NCBI GenBank assembly: GCA_934524965.1
Contig: CAKSYU010000002.1
Coordinates: forward strand, 1-64,000
Source of the DNA: an uncultured Angelakisella sp.
GTDB taxonomy: Bacteria; Bacillota; Clostridia; Oscillospirales; Ruminococcaceae
DNA length: 64,000 nucleotides
Direction: 5' to 3'
The position numbers and the translations under genes were made by a program. Positions 1-8,320 of this stretch are shown here, piece after piece (within the stretch, counting starts at the first letter, position 1; each line of letters begins with the position of its first letter). The notes beneath the pieces were generated by a model. The model had not been told where the DNA came from. It saw only the letters and a program-made list of their open reading frames with translations, and searched no databases.

Positions 1-3000
1 TCTTTCCCGTGGGTAGCTACCGTCTTGCCTACCTCAAGGCAGCAACCGGTCACTTCTTGCTGCTCCCATACGGCATAGAAAGTGGTATCTACGGTAATAT
101 TGTAACTGTTACCTGTAATCACGTTCCCATTGGGAGAGACCGCCCAGCCCTTAAATTGCTTTCCGGAAGGGGCTTCAAAAGCACAGGAAGGCAGCGTGTA
201 CGGGCCGGAAATATTGCTGACCGCAGCCATGCTGCCGTAGCCGCCGTTAGCGTTGAAGCGAACGGTAAAAGTTGTTGCTTCCGGTGTGTTAAGCGTCCAC
301 CCGTTGCGTGCCTTGGCTTGTTCCCCGCTTGCGGGATAAACGTTATTACGAATGACAACAAGCGGTCCGTTTTCATCAAGAATGGTCAGGTCACTAATAT
401 TATCTAAATGGAAATAATACTTTCCTGCCAAATTAAGATCCTTTGGGATATCATATCTAGCTATACCGATCACATAGCAGCCGGGCATTGTCTTCTCCGG
501 CTTTTCCTTGGGAATGTACCTTACAAACTTTGGAAGCGGTCCTCCTGTTTCTGTTTCATATTCAAAACTGGAGTACTCACCCTCCAAGGAAAGAACTGCC
601 CGACTTTCGTAATTGATAAAAACAGGAATATCTACTGTCTCTCCCGGTGTAACACTTACACAATCTATCCCCACGAACAGGCCGTTTTTCTCATGGGACC
701 AATCCAGCGCCCAAATAGCAACCAGTTCCATATTACCTTTTATGGTAACAGTATCACCTGGCTGGTAAAGCTTATTTGTATTAGCCTCCTGCCAATACAT
801 AAATTTCCCATTCGGCCGGGTCGGAATCTTTTCAGGAATCGTAACGATGCTATCCAAACTATACTCTTTTGTATCCGGAATGTTGGTGCATACACCTACA
901 TCGCCGGTGTTGGATCTATAGGTAACGGTGTAGGTGACAGGCGGCGCCTCTACACCCACCACATTAAGGGTCACAGGTAATGTCTTCCCGTTCCCGCAGT
1001 CGTAGGTATAGCTTACTTCATTAACGCCTGCATTAACCTTTATTATGCTTCCTTGAATCGTACAGCCATTCCAGGCTTTTGCCTTGCTAACATCAAAGCT
1101 CCCCGGCAGTTTTGAAAGGTCATAGCTCCGGTTTGCATTAAGGGTAATATCGTAGCTGTTCTTTTCGCAGCCAAAGTTTGTAAGCGCCGTATTCTTACTG
1201 ACATCAAGGCTAGTGAGCTGGTTGCTCTCACAATGCAAGTACGTCAGTGCCGTATTCTTACTGACATCAAGGGTAGTGAGTTGGTTAGTGCGGCACTCCA
1301 ACTCTATCAATTCCATGTTCTTACTGACATCAAGGGCAGTAAGCCGATTATCCCCACACTCCAGCTCTTCCAGCAGCGTATTCTCACTGACATCAAGGGC
1401 CGTAAACTGGTTACGTTGACACCACAGCGTTCTCAATGCCGAATAATTTCCAACATCGAGTGTGGCAAGTTGGTTATCGGAACAGCATAAGAAGCTTAGT
1501 GCTGTATTTTTGCTGCCGATGAGAACGGTGAGTTGGTTGTTGGCACAGCTCAATTCTGTCAATGCTGTATTCTTGCTGACATCAAGGGTGATCAGTTGGT
1601 TAGTGGAGCAGCGCAGATTTTTAAGTGCCGTATTCTTACTAACATCAAGGGTAGTGAGTTGGTTGCTTTCACAGCACAACTCTGTCAATGCTGTATTCCT
1701 GCTGACATCAAGAGCAGTAAGTTGGTTACCATAACACTGCAGTGAAGTCAGGGCCGTAAAGCATTCAATTCCCTTTAGGCTGGAGATGTTTTTCCCGCTG
1801 CAATCAATCTCGGTCACCGCCGTAATCTCCGACTCATTCAGTTTCCCATCCCCGTTTTTATCAAAGGTGGAAACAACAGCGCGGAAATTGGCGTCCGGGA
1901 AGTTAGCTGCATTGATTGCTATTGTGTTCAGTTCTTCCCACACCGCATACAGTGTAATGTTGGCATTGGCCGTATAGGTGCTGCCCGGTTGGTACTGCGC
2001 CGACGCAGCAGAAGAACTGGTCGCCCAGCCAAGGAAGTTGTACCCCGCGCGGGTAGGACTCTCCTTACTTATTGTCAGTATAAAATCTTTCAGCTTAGTT
2101 TGATCTTTTGGTGGATTTTCGCCTCCATTAGCATTGTAAGTAACTGTATAGGTAACAGGTGCTGCTTCCCACAACGCATAAAGAGTAATATCTTCATCCT
2201 TTGTATAAATATCTCCCGGAAAAAACTGCGCATCGGTCGCTTGTCTTCCGGTTGCCCAGCCAACAAATCTATATCCTTCTCTTACAGGGATTTCACTAGT
2301 TAAGGTCAGCTTCTCCCCTTTTATTTTAAACTGTTGTGGGGGTGTCTGACTGCCATTGTTGGCATTATAAGTAACAACAGAAACACCCTCTGGCCTTGTT
2401 TTCCACACAGGATAAAGCCTTGTATTTGCATCAATACTAAACATATCTCCAGGCATATACTGCACATTCTTTGAATACTGTTCTGTTGTCCATCCTTGAA
2501 ATATATACCCGTCTTTTGTTGGAATATCCTCCCGAAGTTTTAAATCCTTACCACGGGTCTTTAATTGACGAGTAAGGCCCTCGTAGGTTATTCTGTAAGT
2601 GAAATCCGTGTTTGCATAAATTGCATAAAGCGGATCGAGATTAGATTGTGTTATCCCTCCTGTTGCAGCATTCTTACCATTTGTAATAACCTCCAACTTG
2701 CCAAATTGGTCATAAACCCATAATTTCCAAAAGGCGAAATCAATACGATACTCGCTTACAATCTCTGCATCTCTCGGTATAACGTGTTCTACCCATCCGA
2801 TTATTATGCCTTCATCCGTTTCCTCAAATACATCGCTCTTTTGAAAATGTCCATCAGCTGTTTCAAGAAAAACTGTCTCTTTTAACAATTTGCCATCTGA
2901 ATCGATATAATTAATGTGAAAATTGCCCAAACTTTTCTCAATATCTATTATAGGATTTGTCAGCTTCGTAATCAAGACGGGCGTTCTAATCGTCTGGCCT

Positions 3001-3605
3001 GGAGGTGCAAACTGACCACTATTTGCCCAAATCTTTACATGCAAGCTTTCATCTAATGCCCATACTGCCTCAAGCTTATGGTCGCCTCCTCCACGGATGG
3101 TATCCCCTGCACGGTAATTATCTTCATAAGGGGACACTTGATGCCAATACAAAAATTTACCATTCACGCGGGTCGGTACTTTGTCTGTTACTATAATGTC
3201 GCTTCCATCTGCACTACACTGTTGTTCAGGTGCATTTTCACCACCACCTGCGTCATATGTTACCGTAAACGGGTTCGACCGCCAAATAGCATATAACGTA
3301 ATGTCAGCATTCCCTTCATAAGAATCGCCCGGCTGGTACTGTGCTGTGGTGGTAATATAGCTGGTCGACCAACCGATGAAAGTATATCCCTCGCAGGTAG
3401 GTCTCGTCGTGCTCAAAATCAAGGATACATCCTTGGTCTTGGTCTGCGCCGAAGGTGCCCCGCTGCCGCCATTAGCATGGTAGGTAACGGTGTAGGTTGT
3501 TTGTTGCACCTCCGGGGTAGCGGCGGCCGCCGTCACCGGACAAGCCGTCATCACCATCATAATCGCCAGCAGCAGGCTGCATAGCTTCCTTGCAAATTTC
3601 ATCAT
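1..3605 (-). CDS. InlB-repeat / leucine-rich-repeat surface protein (3' end beyond window)
   Basis: The frame is open from an ATG at 3605 to the left edge, about 1200 codons with no stop, so the C-terminus and any wall anchor are not visible. A ribosome site (GAGGAGGC) precedes the ATG. Residues 1-29 are a Sec signal (MMKFARKLCSLLLAIMM, then an Ala-rich cleavage region). Five InlB/Flg_new-type beta-grasp repeats (pattern TVTYxANGG...GYxFxGW...ITLYAxW) fill roughly residues 33-590, with a non-repeat insert near 170-290. An EF-hand-like stretch (DKNGDGKLNESEI) follows, then about nine 21-residue leucine-rich repeats (LTxLxCxxNQLTxLDVSKNTA) at about 620-820, and two more InlB-type repeats. The family is secreted and used in adhesion or polymer binding; the ligand cannot be read from the sequence. 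Domain calls are firm; the role is inference. Confidence 0.85.
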   Translation of the reverse strand, partial: MMKFARKLCSLLLAIMMVMTACPVTAAAATPEVQQTTYTVTYHANGGSGAPSAQTKTKDVSLILSTTRPTCEGYTFIGWSTSYITTTAQYQPGDSYEGNADITLYAIWRSNPFTVTYDAGGGENAPEQQCSADGSDIIVTDKVPTRVNGKFLYWHQVSPYEDNYRAGDTIRGGGDHKLEAVWALDESLHVKIWANSGQFAPPGQTIRTPVLITKLTNPIIDIEKSLGNFHINYIDSDGKLLKETVFLETADGHFQKSDVFEETDEGIIIGWVEHVIPRDAEIVSEYRIDFAFWKLWVYDQFGKLEVITNGKNAATGGITQSNLDPLYAIYANTDFTYRITYEGLTRQLKTRGKDLKLREDIPTKDGYIFQGWTTEQYSKNVQYMPGDMFSIDANTRLYPVWKTRPEGVSVVTYNANNGSQTPPQQFKIKGEKLTLTSEIPVREGYRFVGWATGRQATDAQFFPGDIYTKDEDITLYALWEAAPVTYTVTYNANGGENPPKDQTKLKDFILTISKESPTRAGYNFLGWATSSSAASAQYQPGSTYTANANITLYAVWEELNTIAINAANFPDANFRAVVSTFDKNGDGKLNESEITAVTEIDCSGKNISSLKGIECFTALTSLQCYGNQLTALDVSRNTALTELCCESNQLTTLDVSKNTALKNLRCSTNQLITLDVSKNTALTELSCANNQLTVLIGSKNTALSFLCCSDNQLATLDVGNYSALRTLWCQRNQFTALDVSENTLLEELECGDNRLTALDVSKNMELIELECRTNQLTTLDVSKNTALTYLHCESNQLTSLDVSKNTALTNFGCEKNSYDITLNANRSYDLSKLPGSFDVSKAKAWNGCTIQGSIIKVNAGVNEVSYTYDCGNGKTLPVTLNVVGVEAPPVTYTVTYRSNTGDVGVCTNIPDTKEYSLDSIVTIPEKIPTRPNGKFMYWQEANTNKLYQPGDTVTIKGNMELVAIWALDWSHEKNGLFVGIDCVSVTPGETVDIPVFINYESRAVLSLEGEYSSFEYETETGGPLPKFVRYIPKEKPEKTMPGCYVIGIARYDIPKDLNLAGKYYFHLDNISDLTILDENGPLVVIRNNVYPASGEQAKARNGWTLNTPEATTFTVRFNANGGYGSMAAVSNISGPYTLPSCAFEAPSGKQFKGWAVSPNGNVITGNSYNITVDTTFYAVWEQQEVTGCCLEVGKTVATHGK
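1150..1750 (-). repeat. 63-bp coding tandem repeats (LRR array)
   Basis: About nine imperfect copies of a 63-bp unit encode 21-residue leucine-rich repeats. The LDVSKNTA part is nearly invariant in DNA (TGATGTCAGTAAGAATAC on the coding strand). The middle copies (about 1440-1520) are the most diverged. The period is exactly 21 codons, so copy number could change by recombination without breaking the frame. Confidence 0.85.
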
Positions 3606-3678
3606 TTTGCCTCCTCATTTTGTTTTGGGGAAAGAACCTCTATCCGTCAAGATACTGCTCCAGTATCCCAATAATTAC

Positions 3679-3706
3679 ATGATAGCACTTCCCCCCGGAA
3701 AGTGAA
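3679..3706 (-). promoter_or_regulatory. Candidate promoter of the surface protein
   Basis: On the minus strand a -35-like TTCACT (3701-3706) and a -10-like TATCAT (3679-3684) are 16 bp apart, about 75 bp before the start codon. Each box differs from consensus by one or two bases. No better pair was seen in the gap to the upstream gene. Confidence 0.4.
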
Positions 3707-3799
3707 GCCGAATCACTCCTTCCGACATAATCAGTTAAGTTAGTGTCATTATTGTTTCCATTTAATTCTACATCTCAATATCTTCCCCTCCATCCATGC

Positions 3800-3828
3800 A
3801 AAAAGGAGGAAGCCTTTCGGCTCCCCCC
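3800..3828 (-). terminator. Intrinsic terminator after the YcxB-like gene
   Basis: On the minus strand a 10-bp stem (GGGGGGAGCC / GGCTTCCTCC, with two G-U pairs) closes a GAAA tetraloop and is followed by five T. It lies 50 bp beyond the stop at 3878. Confidence 0.85.
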
Positions 3829-3877
3829 TTATAGGTGTCACAGATATAATAACAGTCGGTGTCTGTTGGCCGGTCTC

Positions 3878-4393
3878 CTACGCCCCCACCCTCCCCGGAC
3901 ACTTCCCCCGCATAAAGGGCAGGAAGTCCTCCGGGCGGCCGGCGGAAAAGGCGGTCTTCTCCAGCATCAGCGCCGCCTTGCCGGTCAGCTCCAGCAGGTA
4001 AAGGCGGGGGCTTTGGCGGACTGCCTGGATCTGCCCGTACTTTAGGTTCTCCGTAACGCCCTCCTGACGGTTGTGTACCGTTACCCTGTCCTCATAAAAG
4101 CACAGCTCGACGGTAACATCGCTGCCATACAGCTTATAGTTTCGTTTGGCAATCCGCAGCGCCACCCGCGCTGGTGCGCCGTAGGTGGTCATCACCAGTG
4201 CAAATGCCGCCAGCAGCAATAATCCTGCTCCCAACCCGATCCCGTGCCGGAGCAGTTCCCAAACGGCGGCTGCGGCTGCAAGCGCTGCCGGCACCAGTCC
4301 CACCAGAATGCTCCATTTCGGGGCGGAAGCACGCGCCATTTCGGTCAGGTTCTGGCGGTTAAGGGTTGTCGTGTTTTCAAAAATGCTTTCCAT
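3878..4393 (-). CDS. YcxB-like membrane protein
   Basis: This 171-residue protein has two adjacent hydrophobic helices (about 27-45 and 52-70), then a soluble C-terminal domain with the pattern VTVHNRQEG...LKYGQIQAVRQS...PEDFLPFMRGKCP. That arrangement matches the YcxB family of Firmicutes, a PH-like fold after two membrane spans. The biochemical role of the family is unknown. A GGAGG site 6 bp upstream fixes the ATG. It follows pckG in the same direction but a terminator separates them, so it is probably expressed alone. Family call moderately firm; function unknown. Confidence 0.7.
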   Translation of the reverse strand: MESIFENTTTLNRQNLTEMARASAPKWSILVGLVPAALAAAAAVWELLRHGIGLGAGLLLLAAFALVMTTYGAPARVALRIAKRNYKLYGSDVTVELCFYEDRVTVHNRQEGVTENLKYGQIQAVRQSPRLYLLELTGKAALMLEKTAFSAGRPEDFLPFMRGKCPGRVGA

Positions 4394-4424
4394 GGTGTCC
4401 TCCGGTCTTCGGGGCGAATTTGAG

Positions 4425-4459
4425 AAAAAGGCTCCCCCATCGTATGGATTGAGGGAGCC
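4425..4459 (-). terminator. Intrinsic terminator after pckG
   Basis: Minus strand: GGCTCCC and GGGAGCC pair across a 16-nt loop and are followed by five T (4425-4429). It lies about 35 bp beyond the pckG stop. Confidence 0.8.
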
Positions 4460-4492
4460 TTGCTCTATTTTACTCGGTTTCTGCGGGAGTGC

Positions 4493-6274
4493 TTACTGAA
4501 GGTTCTTCTTCAGGGTCTCCAGCTCCTCACGCAGCTTGGCGGGCAGGCGGTCGCCAATGGAGGCATAGAAGCTCTCGATATTCTCGGCGTCCTCGCGCCA
4601 CAGCTCCTTGTCCACCGTAAGCAGCTCATCAAGCATCATGTGGGTGAACTCCTTGCCGTCGTTCTCCAGACCCTCGATGTCGATATCCTTGACATAGGGC
4701 AGATAGCCGATTTCGGATTCACGGGCGCTGACCTTCCCCTCACAGCGGTCAAGGATCCACAGCAGCACGCGCATATTATCGCCGAAGCCGGGCCACAGGA
4801 AGTTGCCCTCGTCATCGGTGCGGAACCAGTTGACGTGGAAGATCTTGGGTGCCTTTTCACCCAGCTTTTCGCCCATCTCCAGCCAGTGAGCGAAATAATC
4901 ACCGACATGGTAGCCGATGAAGGGACGCATAGCCATCGGATCGCGGCGAACAACGCCGACAGCGCCGGTAGCGGCTGCGGTGGTCTCGCTGGCAAGAACG
5001 GAGCCTACAAAGACACCGTGTGCCCAATCGCGGGACTGATAGACCAGCGGAGCGGTCTTGGCACGGCGACCGCCGAATACGATCGCAGAGATCGGAACGC
5101 CGTTGGGGTTCTCATATTCGGGAGAGAGGCAGGGGCAGTTGAGGCTGGGGGCAGTAAAGCGGCTGTTGGGGTGTGCGCCGGGGGTGCCGTCGCTGCCGTC
5201 CCAAGGCTCGCCCTTCCAGTTGAGAGCATGCTTGGGCGGGTTCTTATCCAGCTTCTCCCACCAAACAGTATTGTCGTCCAGATTTTGCACGACATTGGTG
5301 AAGATGGTATTCTTGCGAGTGGTGGCAAGGGCATTGGGGTTGCTCTTTTCGTTGGTGCCGGGCGCTACGCCAAAGAAGCCGTACTCGGGGTTGACTGCCC
5401 ACAGGCGGCCATCGGGACCGATGCGCAGCCACGCAATATCATCACCGACACACCAGGCCTTGTAGCCCTGCTCGGCATACTTCTTAGGCGGAATAAGCAT
5501 GGCAAGATTGGTCTTACCGCAGGCAGAGGGGAACGCAGCGGTGATATATTTGGTCTCCCCCTCGGGATTCTCGATGCCCAGAATGAGCATATGCTCTGCC
5601 ATCCAGCCCTCGGTCTTTGCCTGGAAGGAGGCAATGCGCAGGGCAAAGCACTTCTTGCCCAGCAGAACATTGCCGCCGTAGCCGGAATTGATGCTCCAGA
5701 TGGTGTTATCCTCCGGGAAGTGGACGATGTAGCGTTCCTCCTCGCAGAGGTCCTTCTTGCTGTGCAGACCCTTTACAAAGTCCTCGCTGTCGCCGAGGAA
5801 ATCCATCACCTTCTGACCGATGCGGGTCATAATAGCCATGCTGAGAACGACATAGATGGAGTCAGTCAGCTCGATGCCCACCTTGGCAAAGGGGGAACCG
5901 ACATGCGCCATGCAGTAGGGAATCACATACATGGTGCGTCCCGCCATGGCGCCGTCGAACAGCTTACCCAGCTTTTCGTATGCCTCCTTGGGGTCCATCC
6001 AGTTGTTGGTGGGGCCGGCATCTTCCTGTTTGCGGGTGCAGATAAAGGTACGACCCTCCACACGCGCTACATCATTGACTGCGGAGCGGTGCAGATAGCA
6101 GCCGGGCAGCTTTTCCTCATTTAATTTGATCATCTCGCCGGTGGAGCAAGCCTCGGCGCGCAGCGCCTCAAGCTGTTCGTTGCTGCCGTCGATCCAAACG
6201 ACCTTTGCAGGCTTGGTGAGTGCCACCATCTCATCTACCCACTTGAGAACATGTTTGTTGGAAGTAAGTGCCAT
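4493..6274 (-). CDS. pckG: Phosphoenolpyruvate carboxykinase (GTP)
   Basis: The 593-residue protein interconverts oxaloacetate plus GTP with PEP plus CO2 and GDP in the cytosol. The kinase-1a P-loop AAFPSACGKTNLAML sits near residues 249-263 and the FGGRRAKTAPLVY segment near 397-410; both are specific to the GTP class rather than the ATP class (pckA). The length is usual for the family. The start ATG has an AGAAGGGAG ribosome site. In fermentative Clostridia the enzyme often runs towards oxaloacetate to feed succinate or propionate formation; that direction is inference. It is transcribed alone, between its own promoter region and a terminator. Confidence 0.95.
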   Translation of the reverse strand: MALTSNKHVLKWVDEMVALTKPAKVVWIDGSNEQLEALRAEACSTGEMIKLNEEKLPGCYLHRSAVNDVARVEGRTFICTRKQEDAGPTNNWMDPKEAYEKLGKLFDGAMAGRTMYVIPYCMAHVGSPFAKVGIELTDSIYVVLSMAIMTRIGQKVMDFLGDSEDFVKGLHSKKDLCEEERYIVHFPEDNTIWSINSGYGGNVLLGKKCFALRIASFQAKTEGWMAEHMLILGIENPEGETKYITAAFPSACGKTNLAMLIPPKKYAEQGYKAWCVGDDIAWLRIGPDGRLWAVNPEYGFFGVAPGTNEKSNPNALATTRKNTIFTNVVQNLDDNTVWWEKLDKNPPKHALNWKGEPWDGSDGTPGAHPNSRFTAPSLNCPCLSPEYENPNGVPISAIVFGGRRAKTAPLVYQSRDWAHGVFVGSVLASETTAAATGAVGVVRRDPMAMRPFIGYHVGDYFAHWLEMGEKLGEKAPKIFHVNWFRTDDEGNFLWPGFGDNMRVLLWILDRCEGKVSARESEIGYLPYVKDIDIEGLENDGKEFTHMMLDELLTVDKELWREDAENIESFYASIGDRLPAKLREELETLKKNLQ

Positions 6275-6296
6275 TTTACAATCTCCCTTCTATATT

Positions 6297-6311
6297 GCCG
6301 GAGAAGCTCCG
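6297..6311 (-). other. Short hairpin in the pckG 5' leader
   Basis: CCGGAG-AAG-CTCCGG forms a 6-bp stem with a 3-nt loop between the -10 box and the ribosome site of pckG. On the plus strand it is followed by TCTTTTTT, so it could also stop antisense transcription. No U-tract follows on the minus strand, so it is not a leader terminator for pckG. Confidence 0.5.
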
Positions 6312-6328
6312 GTCTTTTTTATGTCCCT

Positions 6329-6357
6329 ATTATACCCTATCGCTGCGGGAAATGCTA
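6329..6357 (-). promoter_or_regulatory. pckG promoter
   Basis: Minus strand: a perfect -10 TATAAT (6329-6334) sits 17 bp from a poor -35 (TAGCAT, 6352-6357). A strong -10 with a weak -35 is typical of a regulated promoter. Confidence 0.6.
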
Positions 6358-6366
6358 CCTAAAAAT

Positions 6367-6384
6367 TTGTTAAATTTTTGTCAA
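6367..6384. promoter_or_regulatory. Rex-like operator upstream of pckG
   Basis: The 18 bp match 12 of 14 fixed positions of the Rex redox-repressor consensus TTGTTAA-N4-TTAACAA; the left half is perfect and the right half reads TTGTCAA. It begins 10 bp upstream of the pckG -35. Overlap with an AT-rich inverted repeat (AAAAATTT-GTT-AAATTTTT, 6361-6379) means chance similarity is possible. No rex gene is in the window. Confidence 0.35.
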
Positions 6385-6420
6385 CGCCGCATGAGAACGT
6401 CAGAGCAGTCGGGTCTTGCG

Positions 6421-7431
6421 TCAAAATTGCTCTGTGATTTCCATGGTGGGCAGCCCATTCAAAGAAAGCGATGCGGTATGCCCCGCCATGTATTCATAAT
6501 ACGCCTGCGCCCCGATCATCGCAGCATTATCGCCGGTAAGGGAAAGCGGCGGCATATAAAGCTGCCAGCCCCTTTCTCCACAACCTCTCTCCGCACGCTC
6601 CCGCAGCCAGCTATTGGCGGAAACACCGCCTGCCAGCACGATCTTTTTGCAGCCGAAGCGCTCGGCGGCAGCGGCGGTCTTTTGCCACAGGATCTCGCTG
6701 ACATGGCAGCAGAAGCTGGCGGCAAGATCGGCGGGAACCAGAGGCTGTCCCTTTTGCTCGGCATTGTGCGCCAGATTGATGACCGCCGTTTTCAGCCCCG
6801 AAAAGGAGAAATTAAATTCGCCCTCGGCGTGCGGGGTAGGCAGCTGGTAGGCGTGCGGATCGCCCTCGTGAGAGATCGCGTCCAATGCCACCCCGCCGGG
6901 GTATGGCAGCCCGACGCAGCGGGCTGCCTTATCAAATGCCTCTCCTGCAGCGTCATCGGTCGTGCGCCCCAAAATGGTGTAGTCGCAGTAATCCCGCACC
7001 AGCACGATGTGGCTGTGCCCGCCGCTGACGATGAGCGCCAAGAAGGGTGGCTCCAGACCGGGGTGGGCAAGGTAATTGGCTGCCACATGACCGCGGATAT
7101 GGTGAACCGGGATCAGCGGCTTTGCGGCGGAAAGCGCCAGCCCCTTGGCAAAGTTGACCCCCACCAGCACGGCGCCGATCAAGCCCGGCGCTGCGGTGAC
7201 GGCAACGGCGTCCACCGTGCGGGCGGTCATACCCGCCTGTTCCAGCGCTTCGGCGGTCACACCGCAGATGGATTCGATATGACGGCGGGAGGCAATCTCC
7301 GGCACAACCCCACCGTAAAGCTTATGCTCCTCCACCTGCGTGTGAATGACGGAGGAACAGATCTGCCGTCCGTTCTCGATGACTGCGGCGGCAGTCTCAT
7401 CGCAGCTGGATTCGATACTGAGAATTTTCAT
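6421..7431 (-). CDS. tsaD: tRNA N6-adenosine threonylcarbamoyltransferase TsaD
   Basis: TsaD transfers the threonylcarbamoyl group to A37 of tRNAs reading ANN codons, working with TsaB and TsaE. The protein starts MKILSIESSCDETAAAV, has the metal-binding HIRGHVAANYL segment near residue 110 and the SGGHSHIVLV and AGGVSANSWLR nucleotide-fold motifs of the ASKHA family. Its 336 residues are normal. It ends the polA-rimI-orf74-tsaD series, 12 bp after the previous stop, with a GGAG ribosome site. The usual partner tsaB is not adjacent. TrmO at 17.3 kb later methylates the same modified base. Confidence 0.95.
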   Translation of the reverse strand: MKILSIESSCDETAAAVIENGRQICSSVIHTQVEEHKLYGGVVPEIASRRHIESICGVTAEALEQAGMTARTVDAVAVTAAPGLIGAVLVGVNFAKGLALSAAKPLIPVHHIRGHVAANYLAHPGLEPPFLALIVSGGHSHIVLVRDYCDYTILGRTTDDAAGEAFDKAARCVGLPYPGGVALDAISHEGDPHAYQLPTPHAEGEFNFSFSGLKTAVINLAHNAEQKGQPLVPADLAASFCCHVSEILWQKTAAAAERFGCKKIVLAGGVSANSWLRERAERGCGERGWQLYMPPLSLTGDNAAMIGAQAYYEYMAGHTASLSLNGLPTMEITEQF

Positions 7432-7443
7432 ACAGTCTCCGGT

Positions 7444-7668
7444 TTAGTCCTCTTTCTTGTGGCGGCGGGCGATACGGCGTACCAGTCGGCTGATGCGCCA
7501 GAACAGGAACAGCCCTGCCAGCAGGATCACACCGGCTTTCTTCAGCTTATCCAGCGAAAGGGCGTTGCTGACGTAGACGACCTCCGGGTGCTTGCCCTCG
7601 GCGTCCTCGCGGGTAACAACCAGTCCGTTTTTGCGTCCCCAGTAAAAATGAATCGGATTCTTTTTCAT
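7444..7668 (-). CDS. Small single-span membrane protein, unknown
   Basis: A 74-residue protein with a polar N-terminal half (MKKNPIHFYWGRKNGL), one hydrophobic segment at about 45-58 and a strongly basic tail (RLVRRIARRHKKED) that should stay in the cytoplasm by the positive-inside rule. I do not recognise a family. It has a good ribosome site (AAAAGGAG, 8-9 bp before ATG) and lies 24 bp after rimI and 12 bp before tsaD, so it is very likely a real, co-transcribed gene. Confidence 0.65.
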   Translation of the reverse strand: MKKNPIHFYWGRKNGLVVTREDAEGKHPEVVYVSNALSLDKLKKAGVILLAGLFLFWRISRLVRRIARRHKKED

Positions 7669-7692
7669 GGTGATACACTCCTTTTCTTTATT

Positions 7693-8160
7693 TTATTTAA
7701 TAGCAGGTGAAGTGGTAATAAAACAAGTATGCGTCATTAGTATAGCATCTTCCGGGGGCGAGGTATAGTAGTTTTTGCGCCGTCCCACCGGTACAAAATC
7801 ATGTTTTTGGTAAAGAGCGATGGCAGGGGCATTGGTTTCCCGAACCTCCAGCGTCACGGTGGAAAACTCCAGCGCTGCTGCGCGGTACAGCAGCTCCTTT
7901 ATCAGGGCATCGGCGATTCCCTGCCGGCGATAGGCAGCAAAGACCGCCACATTGGTGATGCTGCCCTCGTCCAGCACATATTCCATACCAAGGTAGCCCA
8001 ACGGCTCCCCTTCCCGCTCTGCCAAAAGGAAGATCGAGCGTCCGTTTTGCAGCGTTTCGGCAAGGCTGTTTTCGCTCCACGGGTGGGAAAAGCATTCCCG
8101 CTCCAAAGCAGCAAGGGCAGGCAGATCCCCCGCCGCAGCGGGACGGACGGTGCAGTTCAT
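7693..8160 (-). CDS. rimI: Ribosomal-protein-alanine N-acetyltransferase RimI
   Basis: A 155-residue GNAT-fold protein. The acetyl-CoA-binding segment AAYRRQGIADALIKELL, the preceding ITNVAVF strand and the C-terminal ETNAPAIALYQKHDFVPVGRRKNYY are those of RimI, which acetylates the N-terminal alanine of ribosomal protein S18 and often sits beside tsaD. The start chosen is the ATG at 8160, preceded by AAGGAG. An in-frame start at 8262 would place translation through the GC-rich hairpin element and has no ribosome site. Confidence 0.88.
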   Translation of the reverse strand: MNCTVRPAAAGDLPALAALERECFSHPWSENSLAETLQNGRSIFLLAEREGEPLGYLGMEYVLDEGSITNVAVFAAYRRQGIADALIKELLYRAAALEFSTVTLEVRETNAPAIALYQKHDFVPVGRRKNYYTSPPEDAILMTHTCFITTSPAIK

Positions 8161-8204
8161 GAAATCAGCTCCTTTTGGCAGATTCGGTGCGGGGCAGGGG
8201 CGGA

Positions 8205-8287
8205 CGGCGCAGCCGGCGCGCTCCGCGCGCCTGTCGCCCCCCTGCGGGGGGGCGACGCCCAAGCCTGCGGCTTGGGCGGCTGCGCCG
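8205..8287. repeat. Three-hairpin cloverleaf repeat, copy 1
   Basis: Between polA and rimI an outer stem CGGCGCAGCC (8205-8214) / GGCTGCGCCG (8278-8287) encloses three abutting hairpins: GGCGCGC-TCC-GCGCGCC (8215-8231), GTCGCCCCCC-TGC-GGGGGGGCGAC (8233-8256) and GCCCAAGCC-TGC-GGCTTGGGC (8257-8277). The same layout recurs at 17.2, 61.7 and 62.75 kb. It would be transcribed with both neighbours. Confidence 0.8.
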
Positions 8288-8320
8288 CCCCGCCACTACC
8301 CCCCCAAAATCCGAACAAAA

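Noticed and set aside
1150-1750. Regular repeats resembling a CRISPR array
   Set aside because: The 63-bp period has no unique spacers and encodes in-frame leucine-rich repeats.
4460-6124. 554-codon plus-strand frame
   Set aside because: Exact antisense shadow of pckG; no initiation signal.
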